A stretch of 64,000 bases of DNA from Fimbriimonas ginsengisoli Gsoil 348 (GCA_945881865.1 CAMCVK010000007.1:62001-126000), one strand, 5' to 3'; numbered from the stretch's first letter, positions 42,311-51,113 are shown. Notes: a model not told the origin generated them from the sequence alone. Made by a program: numbers and translations.

Positions 42311-42747
42311 CCCGAATTTTCGCCCTAACCGCCTTGCTCGCCTGCACTGCTCTGGCCTCCGCCCAGCAACTGGATGGCGCCAAAATGATGGCAAACCTGC
42401 AAGGCTTGATGAAAAAGGCCGAGCCTGCTGTGCAAAGCACGGTGAAGGCTGCCCGGTCAGCGGCCGTCACATCAGAAAAGAACCTCCAGGCCGCCGCAAA
42501 AGCGATTCAAAAAGAGGCCGCAGACCCGCGCTGGCAAAGCCGAAAGAAGGTGGCGACGGAGCTTTGGCGCGTCCGAGATCAGATCAACTGGTGGGCGCTA
42601 ATGGATCCAGAAAACATGGACGCGTTCGCGGAATACACCGGAATTCCAACCAAGGAACTGCGCGAAGTTGTGGTGCTCCCAAAGATTCGGGTCAGCAAGC
42701 AAATCGGTTCGGGTATTCTGCTTGGTTCTAATCAAGGGCCGAAATGA
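42307..42747 (+). CDS. Exported protein of unknown function
   Basis: The 146-residue protein has a signal peptide ([20 protein letters not shown]), then a helical, Ala- and Lys-rich region ([20 protein letters not shown]) and a C-terminal part with [19 protein letters not shown]. The family is not recognised. The ATG overlaps the leuC stop (ATGA) and its stop overlaps the rpmH start (ATGA), so its translation is coupled to both neighbours. GAGGGAG provides a ribosome binding site. Confidence 0.65.
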   Translation: MTRIFALTALLACTALASAQQLDGAKMMANLQGLMKKAEPAVQSTVKAARSAAVTSEKNLQAAAKAIQKEAADPRWQSRKKVATELWRVRDQINWWALMDPENMDAFAEYTGIPTKELREVVVLPKIRVSKQIGSGILLGSNQGPK

Positions 42748-42878
42748 AAAGAACGTACCAACCCAATAACCGACACCGACAGACCACCCACGGCTTTCGG
42801 GTACGCATGCGCTCGACCGACGGTCAGAACGTGTTGAAGCGCCGCCGACTGAAGGGCCGACACAAGATATCCGCCTGA
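42744..42878 (+). CDS. rpmH: 50S ribosomal protein L34
   Basis: This 44-residue protein is L34: [19 protein letters not shown], then [20 protein letters not shown], the conserved pattern of the family. Its ATG overlaps the previous stop (ATGA) and its TGA overlaps the proposed rnpA start (CTGA). rpmH and rnpA are adjacent in most bacteria. It was too short for simple ORF calling but is unmistakable. Confidence 0.97.
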   Translation: MKRTYQPNNRHRQTTHGFRVRMRSTDGQNVLKRRRLKGRHKISA

Positions 42879-43249
42879 AGGGTCCAAACAAGTCCCGTTT
42901 CGAAGAGATCTTTCAGCGAGGCCAGCGGGTGTTCCCGCCGGCCGGTTCTCTTCCTGGCACCTGCCGACTGATTTTTCTTCCCGGGGCCGGGCTGATTGGA
43001 ATAGCGACTTCGAAGAAAATCGGCGGTAAGCCCGCCCGAAACACCCAGAAGCGACGGTTTCGCGAGATTCTTCGACAGCATCCCGCTTGGCTCAACCCGA
43101 ATGTCGATAGTGTCGTAGTTCTTTCCGAGAGAGTTGCCGCGCGGTCGTTCGAGGAATTGACGGCGGAAGCAGAGCAACTTTTCCAAGCACTGCAAGCGAA
43201 ATGGAGCCAGGAAAACCCGAGCGGGACCGATTCGATACCACCGGCCTAA
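42875..43249 (+). CDS. rnpA: Ribonuclease P protein component
   Basis: RnpA is the protein subunit of RNase P, which trims the 5' ends of tRNAs. The RNA-binding core [26 protein letters not shown] is intact (residues about 47-72). The conserved N-terminal RF-x-x-hF-x-x-G segment is [14 protein letters not shown] and lies before the first GTG (42929). No ATG, GTG or TTG is in frame between the upstream stop (42767-42769) and that segment. The only plausible start is CTG 42875, overlapping the rpmH TGA as CTGA. This gives 124 residues, a normal length. A GTG 42929 start would remove the conserved segment. Confidence 0.88.
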   Translation: MKGPNKSRFEEIFQRGQRVFPPAGSLPGTCRLIFLPGAGLIGIATSKKIGGKPARNTQKRRFREILRQHPAWLNPNVDSVVVLSERVAARSFEELTAEAEQLFQALQAKWSQENPSGTDSIPPA

Positions 43250-43461
43250 GCCCGGGGCGAAAGTTTGGCGTCTTCATGATTCGCGCCTACAAGATCGGCT
43301 TTTCTTGGATGCCGCCTAGTTGCCGGTACACCCCAAGCTGCTCTGAATACACCCGACAGGCCATCGTTAAGTACGGCCTTCTCAAGGGCTCATGGCTCGG
43401 CCTGAGGCGCATCGGCCGATGCCATCCCTTTCGCCCCGGTGGCCACGACCCGGTTCCTTAG
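43201..43461 (+). CDS. yidD: Membrane protein insertion efficiency factor YidD
   Basis: YidD is a small membrane-associated protein that helps YidC insert proteins. The signature [18 protein letters not shown] and the end [28 protein letters not shown] are complete. ATG 43201 gives 86 residues with a charged leader overlapping rnpA by 49 bases. ATG 43276 would give a 61-residue form starting [11 protein letters not shown], which aligns well with YidD starts. Either is possible. It is the usual neighbour between rnpA and yidC. Confidence 0.9.
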   Translation: MEPGKPERDRFDTTGLSPGRKFGVFMIRAYKIGFSWMPPSCRYTPSCSEYTRQAIVKYGLLKGSWLGLRRIGRCHPFRPGGHDPVP

Positions 43462-43546
43462 GTCTCATTTCGCTTCGCATGATGGCCCGCACCCGGTACC
43501 CTATGGCGAAGATCGATGAACCGATCTGAAAAGCACGATTTCCCCA

Positions 43547-44983
43547 ATGGCAAAGCCCGCATCCAAGAATAATTTCGTCCAATCCCTTCTGCTCTTCGCG
43601 ATGGTTTTCCTTGGGTTTCAGCTTCTGTTCCCGCCGAAGCCCAACACAGCCACGTTCCAAGGGAAGACGCTTGTCACCTCGGCAGACGTAATGGGCAGCC
43701 TGCGCGACGCCAATGAGCGCTTGCTCGACGTCACGGCTATGGAGCTGAACAACAACTTCGGCAGCATGGTGGACAACGAGGTCTCGGCGAAGAAGATTAC
43801 CGCCCCCGAAGCCGAAGCCCAGAAGCTCGTTGCAATATTGCTTGTGGCGGACACCCAGCTTAAGGCCGGAATCGCGCGCAACGACACCACGCGCATCCGA
43901 ACCGCCTATCAGACGTTGATAGGCCCCCACAAGAAATATCTGGGTAGCCCGATGTGGGTGAACGAGGTCCCGGTCACGGACACGACGCAGGACAAACGGT
44001 TCGGCTGGAAGGCTTGGTCGGGCGAGAAGCTTTACAACAAGACAATCGAAGCGATCAGCGAGCGGAGCAAGAATGACCTCATTTGGGGCGTGATCCCCGG
44101 TGGGTATGCGTTGCTCGACTTCCTGGTGAAGATGACGGGCTCGCACCCAGCCTTCAGCTACGCGTTTGCGGCGCTCATGCTGGCGCTTGTGGTGCGCGCG
44201 GCGGTCTATCCGCTTGCGCAGAAGCAGTTGATGTTTGGCCGTCAAATGAGTCGCCTCGGGCCACTCATCGCGGAGATCAAGAACAGCTATCCGGACGATC
44301 CGCAGACGCAGCAGAAGAAAACAATGGACCTGTACCGCGAGTACGGGGTGAATCCGGCCGCCGGGTGTCTTCCAGCGCTGGTTCAGATTCCGTTGTTCCT
44401 CACGGTCTACCAGTGTATGACGCTGTACCAGTTCGAGTTCACGAAGGGCACGTTCCTATGGATCAACCCTTCGACCTCGAAGCTGCTTCCGCCTGGAGTT
44501 CTGGCCCCGAATCTTGGTGAGCTGGACTCGATTCTCATCGTGCTGTACGGCGTGATGATGGTCGTCTCTACGCTTCTAACGCCGGTTAACGACCCTAGCC
44601 AGGCTAAGCAGCAGAGGCTGATGGGAATCGGCGTTTCGGTGTTCTTCACCGTAACCATGTTCTTCGGTTGGTTCCCGGTCCCCGGCGCGTTCGTTCTGTA
44701 CTGGATCTTCCTGTTGATCCTTTCCACCATCCAGTCGTTGCTGGCATACCGCCTGCCGCTGCCCCCTTTGGAAAAAGTGAGCACGGTGACCGGCGGCGTG
44801 GTGCCAAAGGGAATCGGCGGAAAGTGGGCGCAGAAGATGCAGGACCTGATGTCGATGGCCGAAGACGAGAGGAGCAAGGGCAACGGTGCTCCGAAAAAGC
44901 CCGCGTCTGGCGACGGCTCGATCCAAACCGGCACCACAAAGACTGGCACTCCGGCGAAGCACAAGCCAAAGAAACGAAAATAA
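43547..44983 (+). CDS. yidC: Membrane protein insertase YidC
   Basis: YidC inserts membrane proteins, alone or with SecYEG. The 478-residue protein has an N-terminal membrane anchor (QSLLLFAMVFLGFQLLFPPK), a periplasmic domain of about 180 residues (longer than in Gram-positive YidC but shorter than in E. coli), and the conserved core of five membrane segments: YAFAALMLALVVRAAVYPLAQKQ with the functional Arg, NPAAGCLPALVQIPLFLTVYQ, and later segments. The tail is basic and Lys-rich (TPAKHKPKKRK), fitting ribosome binding. Confidence 0.93.
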   Translation: MAKPASKNNFVQSLLLFAMVFLGFQLLFPPKPNTATFQGKTLVTSADVMGSLRDANERLLDVTAMELNNNFGSMVDNEVSAKKITAPEAEAQKLVAILLVADTQLKAGIARNDTTRIRTAYQTLIGPHKKYLGSPMWVNEVPVTDTTQDKRFGWKAWSGEKLYNKTIEAISERSKNDLIWGVIPGGYALLDFLVKMTGSHPAFSYAFAALMLALVVRAAVYPLAQKQLMFGRQMSRLGPLIAEIKNSYPDDPQTQQKKTMDLYREYGVNPAAGCLPALVQIPLFLTVYQCMTLYQFEFTKGTFLWINPSTSKLLPPGVLAPNLGELDSILIVLYGVMMVVSTLLTPVNDPSQAKQQRLMGIGVSVFFTVTMFFGWFPVPGAFVLYWIFLLILSTIQSLLAYRLPLPPLEKVSTVTGGVVPKGIGGKWAQKMQDLMSMAEDERSKGNGAPKKPASGDGSIQTGTTKTGTPAKHKPKKRK

Positions 44984-45014
44984 ACGTGCCGTCCACGGTA
45001 CAGTAAGAGGATTC

Positions 45015-45848
45015 ATGTCTGCAATTGAACTTAGCGCCAAGAGCCTGGAGGAGGCCAAAAAGTCCGCCGCCGAGAAACTGGGAGTCTCGGTCGACCAAGT
45101 CGAAGTGAAAGTCCTCGAAGAAGTGAAAGGCCTCTTCGGAAAGACTTCCTTCCGCGTTTCGGCGCACGTCATTCCGTCTGCCCCGGTGGAAGCGCCCGCA
45201 GTAGCGGAACCTGCCCCGACGGAAGCGGCAGCTGTCGCGGCTCCCGCCGTGGAAGCAGAAGTTGCTCCGAAGGCGGCCAAAGGCGGACGCGGTCGCGGCA
45301 AGAAAGCACCGGCCGAAGAGGTCGTTTCTGAAGCTCCAGCCGACGACGCCACTGCCGAAGAAGGCAGCGAGACCGAAGCCGAGGTCGTTGCGACCGAAGA
45401 AGACGCGGCCAATGTGCTGGGTCTGGTCCACAGCTTCCTAGAAGCTTCTGACCTCGAAGTCACCGCCGTTGTCGGCTCCGTCCAAGGTCGCTACGTCAAC
45501 GTGACGATCGACGGAAAGGACGCCAGCTACCTGGTTGGTAAGCACGGCGAAGTTATTAACGCCCTCCAGTACCTGGTCAACATCGTTTCGAACCGACGGT
45601 TCCGCAACGGAATCCGCGCTACGATCGAGTGTAACGACTATCGACGCAAGCGTGAGGAGCAGCTGATCGGTCTGGCGAAGCAGATCTCGGCCCAGGTCAT
45701 CGAGCGTAACGAAGAATGCGTTCTGGATGCGCTTCCCGCGTTCGAGCGACGCATCGTTCACCGCGCCCTCCAAGAAATCGAAGGCGTTTCGACCTACAGC
45801 GAAGGCGAAGAGCCGAACCGCCGGGTCGTAATCGCTCCGGCCGAATAG
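45015..45848 (+). CDS. jag: RNA-binding protein Jag/KhpB (Jag-N, KH and R3H domains)
   Basis: The 277-residue protein has the Jag-N domain (SAIELSAKSLEEAKKSAAEK and LFGKTSFRVSAH), an Ala-, Pro- and Glu-rich linker of about 80 residues, a KH domain (YLVGKHGEVINALQYLVNIV) and an R3H domain (ERRIVHRALQE with the R-x3-H pattern). Jag/KhpB binds RNA and influences cell division and elongation. ATG 45015 has AGAGGA upstream and gives the conserved start; longer frames overlap yidC. It is the last gene of the conserved rpmH-jag cluster. Confidence 0.92.
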   Translation: MSAIELSAKSLEEAKKSAAEKLGVSVDQVEVKVLEEVKGLFGKTSFRVSAHVIPSAPVEAPAVAEPAPTEAAAVAAPAVEAEVAPKAAKGGRGRGKKAPAEEVVSEAPADDATAEEGSETEAEVVATEEDAANVLGLVHSFLEASDLEVTAVVGSVQGRYVNVTIDGKDASYLVGKHGEVINALQYLVNIVSNRRFRNGIRATIECNDYRRKREEQLIGLAKQISAQVIERNEECVLDALPAFERRIVHRALQEIEGVSTYSEGEEPNRRVVIAPAE

Positions 45849-45880
45849 TCCATCCGAACTACTTCCTGGGTCACACGTCG

Positions 45881-45886
45881 TAAAAT
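45881..45886 (+). promoter_or_regulatory. TAAAAT -10-like box six bases before a GTG start
   Basis: TAAAAT, then GGCGGC, then GTG 45893, the start of the gene interrupted at 46214. Confidence 0.5.
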
Positions 45887-45892
45887 GGCGGC

Positions 45893-46597
45893 GTGACTCG
45901 GGAAGAGACGTTAGATTTCCTCAAGAAGGAAGAGATCACCCGGCGAAAAAGATCGCGGGTGTTCATTTGGATCGCGATCGTGCTGCTCGCGATTCAGTCC
46001 GGGACGCTGGGCTACGGCATCGCAACGAAGCAAAGTAACCTAATGGACACGGTGATCTATATGGCACCGTTGCTTTGCTTTTTTGGCTTTGCCGCCGGCA
46101 TGACCCCGCAAGCTAAAAATGCGCTCGATAGTCTGCTCGAAACAAACGATCCCGCCCTCATTGGTCACCTGTTCGAGGCGACCGCGTTCTACGGTGAAGG
46201 AACCATCCCGACGTGAATCCGCCAATGCTTACTGACGGTGCTGCCCAAGGCAGACGAGACTTCGCTCACGCTGGATGGAGTGCAGCATTCGGCGATGATT
46301 GCGGCCGTAGCCAACATTCAGCTAGCGAAGGACGATGAGTTTCTTGTAGGGATCGTACGCGCGCTTCCCTTTATCGGACGAAAGGAAACCGTTTCCACGC
46401 TCGAAAGGTTGGCCGCCGAAGGCGCAAAAGTGAGCCCGGCCGTTCGAAATGCCGCGATTGCGGCCCTCCCAGAGCTCCGGATGCGGATCGCGAAAGGCAT
46501 CATCGAGCGAGCCAGCCTGGAAGCCGACACCCGCCGCGCTGAGATTGAGGAGCGGCTCAATAACTCAGCCGCCGAACCGCTTCGGGTCGAAGCTTAA
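45893..46597 (+). pseudogene. Membrane protein with HEAT-like tail, interrupted by an in-frame TGA
   Basis: Two frames in the same phase form one continuous protein of about 234 residues, broken by TGA at 46214-46216. The first part has two membrane segments (VFIWIAIVLLAIQSG and TVIYMAPLLCFFGFAA) and ends GEGTIPT. After the stop it continues IRQCLLTVLPKADETSLTLD into a helical repeat region (VGIVRALPFIGRKETVSTLE). TGG in place of TGA would give IPTWIRQCLLTVLP, a natural helix. A nonsense mutation is the simplest reading. A GTG at 46238 could start a separate 119-residue protein if the second part is still made. Confidence 0.7.
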
Positions 46598-46665
46598 CGG
46601 AACCATCGCGATTTTCCGCGAGTCCCTACCCTGGGTCAAACATATTCGTTTGGCCACGAGGGACT

Positions 46666-47373
46666 ATGAAAATTACATTGTTTGTGCTCGCAATCGCCGC
46701 GGTAACCACCGCCCCGTCTTTATCGCTCGCCCAGACCGCCACCACCAAAGGCACGTTCCGGAACGAAGCGGCCGCCCTCACCTGGATCTTGCGCCGACTG
46801 GATGTCACCCAAGCCAAGGAAGTGGTCGGTGCCCTGATGAATCTGGAAACCAAGCAGGTGACGGGGGATGGTAGCCGAAGCTACGGCATGGAGAACACGA
46901 TGCGTCTAATCGTTGCAAACTCGAACAACCAAAGCGAGATGCGCGGAATCTGGAACCAAATGGCCTCATTTGATCGCGAGTCGCTTTCGATTCTAGCCCG
47001 TGACGCGTACTTCAACGGCCTGGAAGAGAATGGTCAAAAAGCCGACTGGCTGGCTGATTTCGCCAACGGAGCCATGCCGTTTGGCCAAGGCGAGACTCCG
47101 GAGATGGCTATCCTATCGAGCGTCGTCGGGTTGTTCGATAACGAGAACGGTGCCGCCCTCCGGAAGGCAATCCTCAAGCTGGACGCCGAGGGCAAGCAAG
47201 CCAAGTACGCAAACTACGGCTACATCAACGCCGAGAAGATGCTCGTCGGAGCCCTGGACGAGAGCAACCGCGGCGCGTTCGTCGCCGCCTGGAAGAACTT
47301 GAAGTACAGCGAGCGCGAAGGCGTTTGCACTCTTGTTCGCGACGCCGCCCTTGGCGGACTCGGCGACCTCTGA
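46666..47373 (+). CDS. Exported protein of unknown function
   Basis: The 235-residue protein has a signal peptide (MKITLFVLAIAAVTTAPSLS, cleaved near LAQ). The mature part is mostly helical with recurring units such as ALTWILRRLDVTQAKEVVGAL and NEN-GAALRKAILKLDAEGKQAK, perhaps a tetratricopeptide- or HEAT-like array. GAGGG stands seven bases before ATG 46666. I do not recognise the family. Confidence 0.6.
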   Translation: MKITLFVLAIAAVTTAPSLSLAQTATTKGTFRNEAAALTWILRRLDVTQAKEVVGALMNLETKQVTGDGSRSYGMENTMRLIVANSNNQSEMRGIWNQMASFDRESLSILARDAYFNGLEENGQKADWLADFANGAMPFGQGETPEMAILSSVVGLFDNENGAALRKAILKLDAEGKQAKYANYGYINAEKMLVGALDESNRGAFVAAWKNLKYSEREGVCTLVRDAALGGLGDL

Positions 47374-47411
47374 CCTGACGCCAAAGCCGGGGCGACTTCG
47401 TCTTTTCTCCT

Positions 47412-48326
47412 ATGAAACCTAAGGCGCTTCGGCGCGGCGACACGATTGCCCTTGTGTCGCCCGCTTCCCCTGTCTCGAAAGAAAATCTGGAGCTGGCGCT
47501 TTCGTTCCTGGAAGGAGCCGGATTCAACGTTTGGCAATCGCCCGGAGTGAACCGGCTAGGCAAGTATTTGGCTGGCACCGACGGCGAGCGTGCGGCGGAC
47601 CTCATGGAAGCTTTCACTAGGCCAGGGATCGATGCCGTGCTTTGCTCGCGCGGCGGCTACGGCTGTGCGCGACTCTTCCCTTTCCTGGACCTGGACATCA
47701 TCGCCGCCTCGGGCAGGATTCTGGCTGGCTTTAGCGACATCACGACCCTTCACCTGGCGCTTAACCGCCGCGGGACTCCCACCTTGCACGCACCCATGGC
47801 CCTAACCCTCAGCAACCAGAAGGCTCCCTGGGTCTACGAGTCCCTGTTGACTGGCCTTACCGGCGGAACGGCGGTTCCCACCGAAGCCCCAACCGGCAAC
47901 TGTGTCGTCGCGGGCTCCGCCGAAGGCGAAACGGTAGGAGGTTGCCTTTGTCTTCTATGCGACAGCATCGGAACGCCAAATGCCCTCGAGACCCAAGGCA
48001 AACTTCTCTTCATTGAAGACGTCGACGAAAACCCCCACCGCGTCGATGCCATGCTCACGCACCTCCGAAACTCCGGTTTGGCGGCCAAAGCGTCCGGTAT
48101 CGTAATCGGAGAGATGACCCGCACCGACGAACGTGTCGATGCCGGAATCGGCGGCTCGCCTTGGCGAGACATTGTTCGCGACCGCCTTGCCGACCTGAGA
48201 ATTCCCGTCATGACGGACTACCCTTTTGGCCATGTGAAAGACATGCTGACGATTCCGTTGGGCGTGCGCGCGCGGATGGACGCCGAAGCCGGAACGGTGG
48301 AGTTCCTGGAGCCCGCGTGTATTTAG
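47412..48326 (+). CDS. LD-carboxypeptidase (muramoyltetrapeptide carboxypeptidase)
   Basis: The 304-residue enzyme belongs to the LdcA/S66 serine peptidases, which remove the terminal D-Ala from peptidoglycan tetrapeptides during recycling. Motifs in order: GDTIALVSPASPVSKE, the nucleophile Ser region AVLCSRGGYGCARLF, LAGFSDITTLHLAL, FIEDVDENPHRVDAMLTHL (catalytic Glu) and GHVKDMLTIPLGVRARMD (catalytic His). There is no signal peptide, in line with the cytoplasmic location of LdcA. The last ten bases overlap the next gene. Confidence 0.88.
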   Translation: MKPKALRRGDTIALVSPASPVSKENLELALSFLEGAGFNVWQSPGVNRLGKYLAGTDGERAADLMEAFTRPGIDAVLCSRGGYGCARLFPFLDLDIIAASGRILAGFSDITTLHLALNRRGTPTLHAPMALTLSNQKAPWVYESLLTGLTGGTAVPTEAPTGNCVVAGSAEGETVGGCLCLLCDSIGTPNALETQGKLLFIEDVDENPHRVDAMLTHLRNSGLAAKASGIVIGEMTRTDERVDAGIGGSPWRDIVRDRLADLRIPVMTDYPFGHVKDMLTIPLGVRARMDAEAGTVEFLEPACI

Positions 48327-50035
48327 CCATTTTTGCGGCGATAGCGTTCGGCCAAGTTGCGTCGCCGGTAATCCTGCCGAAAGCCGCCCCGGCGGCGCAA
48401 ACCGTGCGAAGCTGGGAGAAAGTCATCGTTCCCGGCACGACGTACCGGGCAATCATGGATCCAAAGGGTCCACTGCAGATTCACGCGCTGCGCGTGCATC
48501 CCGGCGGCGGAATTCGCCCGGAGGTTGCCTTGCCCGGCAAGACGGTTTTCGACGACACCATGACCGGTGGACGCGGTAGCACTACAAAAATTGCTCTCGA
48601 TAACGGAGCCTTTGCCGCCATCAACGGCGACTTCTTCCCGATCAACTCCGGACGCAGCAGCGGCGACCCGCTGGGATGCATGATCCACAACGGCGAACTC
48701 GTCAGCACCCCAACGAAGTCTCGAGCCGCGATGGGTTGGGGCAACGGCAACTCGGCAATCGGCTACCTAAATTTTTCGGCGTCCTTTCGGCCGTTCGGCG
48801 GGACGGCTCTCGTGGTCAACGGGGTGAATGAGCCGATTGGCAAGAACGAGACCGCGCTCTTCACGCCGACCGCGGGGTACGCGATGGGTGCCGATCCGGT
48901 CGCGATGGCCGTGCTTATCCCGGACCGGATGAAGCTCACCGCGGAGGGCTCGATGGAGGTCACGATCGAGCGCGTCCTGCCGGATGCGAACCGATTCCCG
49001 ATTCCGACGGACCGCTACGTGATTGCCGGGCAGGGCGCCGACGCCGCGCTGATTCAGGCGCTGAAACCGGGAACGCGGGCCACCCTAGAGTGGAAGACGA
49101 CCGGCTTCGACTGGAAAACGATCGACAACGTTATCGGCGGTGGCCCAACGCTGGTGAAGGCGGGAGCCGCCAACGTCACCTCGACCGCAGAAGGCTTTGG
49201 CCCCGAGTTTGCGGACAAGCGGCATCCGCGCACGGCGGTTGGCCGAACCGCTGCCGGCGATCTTTGGTTCGTGGTCGTTGACGGAAGAAACGATCTGTCG
49301 GTCGGCGTGACGCTCCCTGAACTGGCAAAGATCATGCTGGACCTCCGATGCGTGGAGGCGATCAATTTGGACGGCGGCGGAAGCTCCGCGCTCTCGCTGT
49401 TTGGTCGAGCCGTGAACATCCCTAGTGACGGCAAGGAGCGCCTGGTGGCCAATGGCGTGGCGTTCATTGGCAACGTTCCCAGCCGCCCCATTCCGGGCGC
49501 CAGAATTCAACTCCTGCGCGAAGGCGATGTCGTTCGCGCCGAAGTCTGGGACAAGGGGAATCAGCCGGTTACGGACGTTCCGATTCTATGGACCGCCGAG
49601 GGTGGCGCGATCGACCAGAACGGAACCTTCGCAAAAGCACCCGACAAAGGAACCGTTTGGGCCACGCTGAATGGCGTGACCCTTACAAGGGCGTGGACGA
49701 TGCCGCCTACTTCTTCAGTGCGTCCAGCCGCTCGAACGACTGGCCAAGCACCACCGCCGAGTCTCCGCCCATCCATCCGTCCAGCGTCGTTGCGTAAACG
49801 CTCCGGAAGTCCACTCCAAACGGAACGTCCCCGTTCTCCAAGTTATCAAAGTCCGCCATCGGCCCGTACAGCCCGCCCTTTACGCGAGACCCAACCAGGA
49901 ACATCGGCCCGGCCGAGCCGTGATCCGTCCCTTGAGAAGCGTTCTCCTCGACCCGGCGTCCGAACTCCGAGAAAGCCAAAACGATCACCTTATCGGCCTT
50001 CCCAATCGCCTCCATCTCGCCCTGGAACGCGGTAA
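48317..50035 (+). CDS. Phosphodiester glycosidase (NAGPA-domain) family protein
   Basis: The protein has the NAGPA-type domain: VFAAINGDFFP-like segment NGAFAAINGDFFPINSGR, VIGGGPTLVKAG, RHPRTAVGRTA and the typical NLDGGGSSALSLFG (about residue 350). Such enzymes cleave sugar phosphodiesters, for example in capsule or cell-wall polymers. GTG 48317 overlaps the LdcA stop and gives a signal peptide (MYLAIFAAIAFGQVAS). The frame continues to 50035, but after about 49700 the sequence is Pro-, Ser- and Arg-rich and lies antisense to the DUF1501 gene. The natural end is probably near 49700, so a frameshift or a real 329-base overlap should be considered. Confidence 0.8.
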   Translation: MYLAIFAAIAFGQVASPVILPKAAPAAQTVRSWEKVIVPGTTYRAIMDPKGPLQIHALRVHPGGGIRPEVALPGKTVFDDTMTGGRGSTTKIALDNGAFAAINGDFFPINSGRSSGDPLGCMIHNGELVSTPTKSRAAMGWGNGNSAIGYLNFSASFRPFGGTALVVNGVNEPIGKNETALFTPTAGYAMGADPVAMAVLIPDRMKLTAEGSMEVTIERVLPDANRFPIPTDRYVIAGQGADAALIQALKPGTRATLEWKTTGFDWKTIDNVIGGGPTLVKAGAANVTSTAEGFGPEFADKRHPRTAVGRTAAGDLWFVVVDGRNDLSVGVTLPELAKIMLDLRCVEAINLDGGGSSALSLFGRAVNIPSDGKERLVANGVAFIGNVPSRPIPGARIQLLREGDVVRAEVWDKGNQPVTDVPILWTAEGGAIDQNGTFAKAPDKGTVWATLNGVTLTRAWTMPPTSSVRPAARTTGQAPPPSLRPSIRPASLRKRSGSPLQTERPRSPSYQSPPSARTARPLRETQPGTSARPSRDPSLEKRSPRPGVRTPRKPKRSPYRPSQSPPSRPGTR

Positions 50036-50942
50036 CCGCGTCCGAGAAGCCTTTCAGGAGCTTCTGGTGCTGGTCGGCTTGCTTCGAGTGCGTGTCGAAG
50101 CCACCTGCCGAGAAGTAAACAACCCGCGTTGCGGGTGACGTTGCGATGAGCTGGGCAATCTGCTTGAAACCGTTGCCGAAGTCGTCGTTCGCGTAGGCTC
50201 CTTTCGGCGTGTAGGTCGAGACTTTCGCCTTCAATTCGCTCATCGCGTCCAGCGCCGTTTTCGAAGCCTGTTGCACGACGCGCGTGGCGGATCCGGTCAT
50301 GGCATCCATTCCCTGGATCTGCCGGAGCATCTTTTCCGTGTCGGGATCGCCGAGCAGGTTCTGAACGTCGGCTAGCGAAGCAAAGCATGGAATGCTGGCG
50401 ACCTTGCCCACGAGTGCCTTTGGCTTCTCTGTCGACAGCCCGAGGGCGACGACCGGATTCAGCGGTCCTATTGCCGCCTCGGCGTCAAAATGGCGCCCAA
50501 GCCAGCCATATTTCTGGTTGAAGTCCACCGAGCCGAGCTGCCAGATATCCATGCTGCGGAAGTGCGAACGGCTGGAGTTTGGGTAGCCGACGTTCTGGAT
50601 GACCGCCACCTTGCCGGCTTTGAAGAGGCCGTGCAGACCCGTCATGCCGGGGTGCAAGGCAACCTTTTCGTTGAGCTTGAGGACCGCATCTTCCTTGAGG
50701 CCAAGGGTCGGACGGAAGGTGTAGTACTTCTTGTCCGCGTACGGAACCACCGTGTTCAGGCCGTCGTTTCCGCCCGAGAGTTGGCAGACGACCAAAATCG
50801 TGTCGCTCGTTGGCTTTCCGCCGTGGGCCGTGCGAACCATGTCGGCATGAGCGATGCTTGAAAGCCACTTTGGGGCCACAAGCCCGATCGCGATCATACT
50901 CCCGCCTTTGAGAATTTCCCGTCGTGTTAAAAAGTCGCTCAT
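49707..50942 (-). CDS. DUF1501 family protein with Tat-like signal
   Basis: The 411-residue protein belongs to the DUF1501 family, related to sulfatases and alkaline phosphatases. It has a twin-arginine-like leader (FLTRREILKGGSMIAIGLVAP), then VVCQLSGGNDGLNTVVPY, SRSHFRSMDIWQLG, the segment VIVLAFSEFGRRVEENASQGTDHGSAGPMFLVG with the conserved Asp-His-Gly, and a typical C-terminus (VDFRSVYATTLDGWMGGD). It is likely exported in folded form. The catalytic activity of the family is not established. The 3' end overlaps the convergent NAGPA frame. Confidence 0.85.
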   Translation of the reverse strand: MSDFLTRREILKGGSMIAIGLVAPKWLSSIAHADMVRTAHGGKPTSDTILVVCQLSGGNDGLNTVVPYADKKYYTFRPTLGLKEDAVLKLNEKVALHPGMTGLHGLFKAGKVAVIQNVGYPNSSRSHFRSMDIWQLGSVDFNQKYGWLGRHFDAEAAIGPLNPVVALGLSTEKPKALVGKVASIPCFASLADVQNLLGDPDTEKMLRQIQGMDAMTGSATRVVQQASKTALDAMSELKAKVSTYTPKGAYANDDFGNGFKQIAQLIATSPATRVVYFSAGGFDTHSKQADQHQKLLKGFSDAVTAFQGEMEAIGKADKVIVLAFSEFGRRVEENASQGTDHGSAGPMFLVGSRVKGGLYGPMADFDNLENGDVPFGVDFRSVYATTLDGWMGGDSAVVLGQSFERLDALKK

Positions 50943-51039
50943 ACGCTTGTTCCATTATCCGCCGTAATCGGCATATATGGAAGCAGACGTGCGGTATCGG
51001 CTTTCGTTCACCGCAGATTTGCGAGACGGCCTAGGCCTA

Positions 51040-51113
51040 TTGCCCTCCTCCGCAATGGGGCGGTACAATTTTGCGTAAGAAAGACGTGAGCCTATAAGGC
51101 TCAAATCATTTGA
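51040..51113 (+). promoter_or_regulatory. dnaK promoter and leader hairpins
   Basis: TTGCCC (51040-51045) and TACAAT (51064-51069) with an 18-base spacer form a promoter. In the leader, GAGCC-TATAA-GGCTC (51088-51102) and TCAAA-TCA-TTTGA (51101-51113) are two small hairpins next to each other. No CIRCE element (TTAGCACTC-N9-GAGTGCTAA) is present, so HrcA control is not suggested. Confidence 0.45.

Noticed and set aside
46214-46216. TGA read as Trp or selenocysteine (recoding)
   Set aside because: Other genes in the window use TGA as a stop, no SECIS-like hairpin is evident next to it, and the context fits Trp, so a nonsense mutation is simpler.
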